Of a stretch of DNA of 64,000 nt, positions 59,294-64,000 are shown piece by piece. Numbering within the stretch: the first letter of the stretch is position 1; each line of letters starts with the position of its first letter. Origin of the DNA: Stramonita haemastoma (taxonomy: Eukaryota > Mollusca > Gastropoda > Neogastropoda > Muricidae); NCBI GenBank assembly GCA_030674155.1, contig CM060317.1, forward strand, positions 82,862,118-82,926,117, written 5' to 3'. Under the pieces are notes generated by a model. It saw only the letters and a list, made by a program, of their open reading frames with translations. It was not told where the DNA came from and ran no database searches. A program made the position numbers and the translations under genes.

Positions 59294-59640
59294 TGCTTTG
59301 GGATTGGCATGGAGTTTTTCAATTAAACTGTGGTGCATTTTGCCTATCTTGTATGCAACCTCCGCTTCATTAGAGTGGAATCATCATTTGATTTGGGATC
59401 GGCATGGAGTTTTTCAATTAAACTGTGCTGCATTTTGCCTATCTTATATATTCAACCTCCTCTTCATTAGTGTTGAGTGATTACTGCTGATCCCTTTTAA
59501 AAAATTTTTTTTAATGAAGTTTGGTTTTTTATTTTTTCAATTAAACTGTGCTGCATTTTGCCTATCTTATATGCAACCTCGTCTTCATTGGTGTGGAGTG
59601 ATTACTGCTGATCCATTTTTTTTATGAACTTTAGTTTTGC
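59294..59640 (+). repeat. three-copy tandem repeat, unit about 96-125 bp
   Basis: Each unit contains tttttcaattaaactgtg(g/c)tgcat, tttgcctatctt and caacctc.tcttcatt. Copies start near 59297, 59393 and 59513. The second and third are closest to each other and also share gagtgattactgctgatcc. Confidence 0.88.
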
Positions 59641-59868
59641 TAAGAACTAGCCTGTAGTTTGTGGTCTTTGTGTCTTGTTGGGTTGTTTGTTTTTTTTATT
59701 CTTGCATGTCCATACATATAGAGGAAAATTGTAACCACCCTTAACTCCCTTTCTGTCTCCTTTTTTCACTTTTTTTTTGGAAAAAAGTGTTTAGAACATT
59801 ATTTGTGGATGATAAGGATATCATCAATCTGTACTTCCTGCTTTTCTTCTTTAATTTTATTTTTTCAG

Positions 59869-59922
59869 CTTGCTTTTGGCAGTTTCAGTGCATCAACTAG
59901 TTCATTCTGGCATTTTCAGTGA
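59869..59922 (+). CDS. candidate terminal boule exon
   Basis: A pyrimidine tract of about 30 nt ends in tttttcag at 59868. In phase 0, as exon 9 would require, the sequence encodes LAFGSFSASTSSFWHFQ and then TGA at 59920-59922. The Trp-containing tail is loosely reminiscent of the VWSIHY end of vertebrate BOULE. This rests only on the acceptor, the phase and a short weak similarity. A weaker alternative acceptor at 60424 opens a 22-codon frame. Confidence 0.35.
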   Translation, partial: LAFGSFSASTSSFWHFQ

Positions 59923-62900
59923 GTCCAGGCAGTATAGTGTATGTATATTTATTTTTTTAGGCAGGCCATCTTTTAAAAAAGTTTTTCTTATGATTTGAAT
60001 ATGGTGGATCTCTTCTAGGCATGTTATTATCCTCTTGTAATCTTTGTAAACTTCACATTTACACCATAAAATCTGCTGCCATAGTTTATAAAGACATAAT
60101 ATTTTAACAGAATTATGCAAGTATCAATTCTGAACATTTTTTTTAAAAAAGTTTTCATCTAACTAATGAAAAAGACTAAGGGCGAGATCAATATATGCTC
60201 CAAATAGCTAAACAGTACTATTGTGCCACACAAAAACTGGGTTCGTTAAATACTAACCTGGGCAATATTCAAATTGCTAATGTCTTGCTGGACACATTCA
60301 TCTAAATCTTTTTTGACAAAAGAGATACTCTGAAATATGCTTTCCGTAAAAGTTACACTGAACCACGACTTTACAAAATTAGACTCCAAAGCATGATTGC
60401 CAAAAAGTTTTTCATTTCTGCAGACTGGACTTGAATCAGCTCATGACTTGATCAGCTGGGAAAAAAACTTTTGTTTGCAGAAACTGCGCTGACCAAAAAG
60501 GTAAGTGCAAAGGAGAATCTGCAGAAGATAAACGATAAAACTAAGCTTAGCTTGGGCATGTTTGTTGCAGAAATGGAAATCTCTGCTAGAACAGTAACAA
60601 AAGCAATGAAACTTATGAAAGACTAGCTGGTACTAACGCAGGTACAAACTAGAAAAAGCTGGGTGAGAAAGGGGGTATAATTTGCCCTAGGTGTAGGCTG
60701 GTCTAAGTAATGCTGAAAATCTTGTCTACATGTGGCCTTGCACTGCCTATTTCCTATAGAGAAATCTGTAATGCATTGTATCAATAATTTTGGTTGATGC
60801 CAACATTTCTTTGCACACTATGTGTGATTAATAAACTGCCAACACATTTCTGTATTGCTCACAAGTGCACATATCACAAGATTGTGCTTGGTCTTCCAGA
60901 TTGGTTTTTGATGCAGTTGTAAGATACATGATCATCAGCAAAATCTTGCCAGAACAAATGCTTATGTTTCTGGCCTGCCTCTTTCTATGGGTTGTTTATT
61001 TGGAAAGGGGGGGTAATTTAATGAGTTCTTACAGTTGAGATCCTCATATGTGTTACTCTTGCAGTATTTCAGCAAAATGATATCTATGGTTAATAGGAGC
61101 TTTATGTTAGACATTCTATGGCTGAATAATGGCTTTACATGGGTTTTATCAGCCATCAATGATGAGTGGGTGCTTAAAATCTGCCATTTGGGGGGAGGTG
61201 ATGTAAAATTCTACTTGGCTGTTGGAAAATTGAAGGTGATAGAAACTTTGACTAGGTAAATTTAAAGTTTTGTGAACACAACTGTAATTGTTTTGAAAGA
61301 CCATGGGCTGTTCTATGCTATCTGCACTCAAAAATACAGTTATATCCATATTATTTAGAGAGTAATATATTTGTCTCACAATATTGTAAGCTTCAACTTT
61401 ATTTCCCTGTCCAATATCGCTTTGAGTGACGAGAGAATGAAACGCCCAGAGAGAGAGAAAGCATCATTGACACCTCACAGCTGCGTAAAAAGATAGCTTG
61501 AGACATATGTTCAATTTCAAGGATCAGTCTTTGATTCAAGGCCATGTCGATAGAGAATGAATCTAGAAGATCGTCAAACAAACGAAAAATCATACTCGAA
61601 GAAATCCAGCTGTTGGTCTATTTTTACTTTAAGAGAAATTTAGTCAAGGCTACAGAGCTGTGTTGATTTTGTTATAAATCAACTTTAAAAAAAAAAAAGA
61701 AAAAAAAAGTCAATTTTGTTTTAAATCTTAAGATTCATTGTGAGCAGTTTAAAAAAAAAGTACATTCAGCGGTTAAAACTATATATGTTTCCTTACCAGT
61801 CGTGGCATTAATTTAGGAAAGAAACCTACCCAAAAATTCATACCAAACAACAAAACTATGCCAAAGGTAAGTTTCTTTTTTGGGCACATGAAAGCAATTA
61901 ACCAATCGAGTTCTCTTTTAATTTTAAAAGTAGTAATATTGTGGTGCCAGCTTGCTGCCTATCAGATGTCAGCTGACTTCCTAGGCAAAGTGTTTTTCCA
62001 GTACCTATAGGACGTTGGCTGATGTTCTTGTTTTATTCAGATTTTTCACAAGTTCATGTCTGGTGCAAAAGTGAAAAGATATTCTGACATTATTAAAACA
62101 TGTTATTTTAAATTAGGAATGGAATCCCTCTGCATCACAGTGAATGTAATTTTTCCCCTTCATATTAGTTCTTGACTGGCCAAGTTGCATAGTGTAAGCC
62201 GAGTGCCAGATGGCTGTGGAGTCTTGACTTTGTGCTGGACAAGTTGGCCGTTTACTTCATTGGAAATGTTCACTACTTTGCCAGCACTGCAGATGACTTT
62301 GATCAAAATAATGTTAAAGGAGGGTGATAATCTTTTGTCTTATGATCAACTTGTAAAGGATGGACTGTGATAACAATAAGTCGCACTTGCTAGATGCTAT
62401 GTAGCAGACCAGTGTACCAGCAATGGCAAAAGTCGGTCAAAGGAGAGGGTGGTGTGGATAGGGCTAGAGGGGTGATGAAGAGGAGGAATCGGTTGACATG
62501 GTGGGGTGTGGCCAAGTCAGCAGGACCAGAAAAGTTGAATTTATGCATTATATTGAAATATGTGCATATAGATTTGATCAGATGGGCAAAGATCATCCCA
62601 ATTGAGAGTATATTCCTGTATGTCTTTGTCTTGTATAACTTGACTGAGAAATTTGTGTTAGGCAAAAATTTGTATAAATTGTAATTTATAATTTAGGCAT
62701 GTTATGTTAAGTAATCAGATTTTCTTAAGACCGGAATAGATTCCTCTTTCATTTGACATGAAAAAAAGGGGGGTTTTGGTATGTCTCAAATAGTTTTCAT
62801 GCCAGAAGTTTTGGTTAATTATTAGCCCTGAAACTAAAAACCTGGCACAGAGGAAACTTGAATGAGATTTCTCTTGGCAGTGAACTAATTTTGTTAAAAT

Positions 62901-63399
62901 AACATAGCAAAGAGCATGTTGTTCATGGGATAAAAGTAATCTGTCATGCAATTCACTAAAGATATATACATATATGTAATATTTTAAATAGGAACAATAA
63001 TTTATTGTTACAAAATTTATATATTTTTTTTCCATGGTAAAACAGTCGCCCTCTGCCTTATGGGTGTTTTTTTTTTTTTAAGGGTCCTTTTGAAACATTT
63101 TTTCATCCTATTTCTACCATCACTGAATTCAATGAGATAATGACTTGAAGGATATGTATACTTTATAATGCACTATTTTTGTAAACTAATAAAGCAAACA
63201 TTTTTGACTTGGAACCAAAACTTCACTTTGGTCTGGCAGGGTGTAACGGGTCTGCAGGCATTAAAATATTTCAAACAATGCCTATAGAATTTTGTCAGAC
63301 ACAAAGGATTTCTACCCAAAGGTTTTGACAAAGAAATCCAGAATATTTATAATGCTTTTAGGAGCGGCCAATACCACTTTTAAGGTTTTTCTGTTTTTC
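59923..63399 (+). other. unassigned sequence downstream of the candidate last exon
   Basis: AT-rich with no recognised transposon. AATAAA signals occur at about 60828 and 63188, either of which could end the boule transcript. Open frames at 61035-61259 and 62394-62684 have no recognised homology. Confidence 0.45.
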
Positions 63400-63690
63400 T
63401 TTGTTCCTTGGGACAGAGTTCTGAGGCTTACTAATGATGAGAATGTGCACACATGACTGTTTTTACTGATCATTGAGGTAGTCTAATTACGATTTGAGGA
63501 ATAAGGAAAGGATTTAGGTGTAAGAAAAAGCTTACAGGCAAAGTGCAATAATTAAACAATTTTCGCAGGTAGGATGGCTCCCCCCCTAATCCAGAGCTCC
63601 AAGGTTTACAAATGGATTTTACATCTGTGATTGTTTTTGTCCACCATAAAGGTAGCAGGATTCTGACTTTAGGGATGATGTCTAAACGTG
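63400..63690 (+). repeat. dispersed repeat X, copy 4, two pieces
   Basis: The motif gttccttgggacagagttct ... ttactaatgatgaga occurs at 63400-63440. A second partial unit runs from ctaatccagagctccaaggt to ggtagcaggattctgacttt and gatgtctaaacg at 63575-63690. Confidence 0.55.
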
Positions 63691-63724
63691 AGTGTTTTTG
63701 CATTTTTTAAAAAGTGTCAAGATG

Positions 63725-64000
63725 GAAGGTGGCAGAGAGGTTGACATTCAACTGCCTAAATAGAAAACCGTGAGGATCTGGGGTTGATTCCAGCCTTGCC
63801 CTTCCCAGTTTGACCACACACACAAGAAAAATCAATGTGAATGTCAGAGTCCTTCAGATGAGACTATAAGCCAAGGCCCCATGTGAGAATGACTCGGAAC
63901 ATCTGGCACACACATTGAAAACCCGTTCTGCCTTTCAACAGGACAATTTTAAGCTGGTATAGTGGATGATAATGTTTTAAAAAAAGCGTGCACACAGGTG
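63725..64000 (+). mobile_element. SINE A with GTGGCAGA-type head, cut by window end
   Basis: The head GGTGGCAGAGAGGTTGACAT is followed by a degenerate B box (GGGTTGATTCC near 63782), then the shared body from gtccttcagatgagactata to gcgtgcacacaggtg. It is the second copy with this head. Confidence 0.7.

Noticed and set aside
60425..60492. Alternative terminal boule exon with 22 codons
   Set aside because: The acceptor is acceptable, but the peptide has no resemblance to Boule C-termini and the acceptor at 59868 is stronger. Not excluded by evidence.

Overview
The window looks like nuclear DNA from an invertebrate animal, most likely a marine mollusc and probably a gastropod. The evidence is AT-rich long introns with GT-AG borders, very dense GT, CT and poly-G/poly-C tracts, many AGGCCT palindromes, tRNA-derived SINEs and decayed RTE-type LINEs. 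The mollusc assignment is an inference from overall character, not from a diagnostic gene. No bacterial-type operon, rRNA gene, functional tRNA gene or CRISPR array is visible.

One host gene is recognisable: a boule (BOLL, DAZ family) homologue on the + strand. Nine coding exons lie between 16443 and 57472. All borders are GT-AG and all phases agree, giving 250 contiguous residues. These hold an almost complete RRM (RNP2 IFVGGI, RNP1 KGYGFVTF), a 19-nt micro-exon, the conserved DAZ-type stretch around VPYTYQNG, and a Pro/Gln/Tyr-rich C-terminal part. The initiator codon is not identified; it lies in an upstream exon that may be inside or outside the window. The 3' end is unresolved: either read-through of exon 9 to a stop at 57497-57499, or splicing to a candidate exon at 59869-59922.

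Layout: 1-9 kb is microsatellites, SINE pieces, LINE 3' ends and a diverged tandem duplication of about 1 kb. 8.3-10.7 kb is lower in repeats, with a CpG-richer patch and a TA-flanked MITE. 11-16.3 kb holds LINE 3' ends, a zinc-finger transposon relic and an RTE fragment carrying a nested LINE. Intron 2 (18.9-26.4 kb) holds three same-orientation copies of an approximately 2 kb TG...CA element flanked by 4-bp duplications, one of them carrying a nested SINE. Intron 5 (14.3 kb) holds a decayed RTE element with endonuclease and reverse transcriptase, again with a nested LINE 3' end, and a second SINE type with a 14-bp target duplication. Introns 6 to 8 hold further SINE and LINE pieces, a 49-G run and a second copy of the zinc-finger relic. 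59.3-59.6 kb is a three-copy tandem repeat, and the window ends inside another SINE.

The boule product is expected to act as a cytoplasmic germline RNA-binding protein. Everything else recognised is mobile or simple-sequence DNA, and no multi-gene system is present. The most novel-looking items are the 2 kb LTR-like family, the SINE family whose shared body carries two different tRNA-like heads, and the possible alternative 3' ends of boule.
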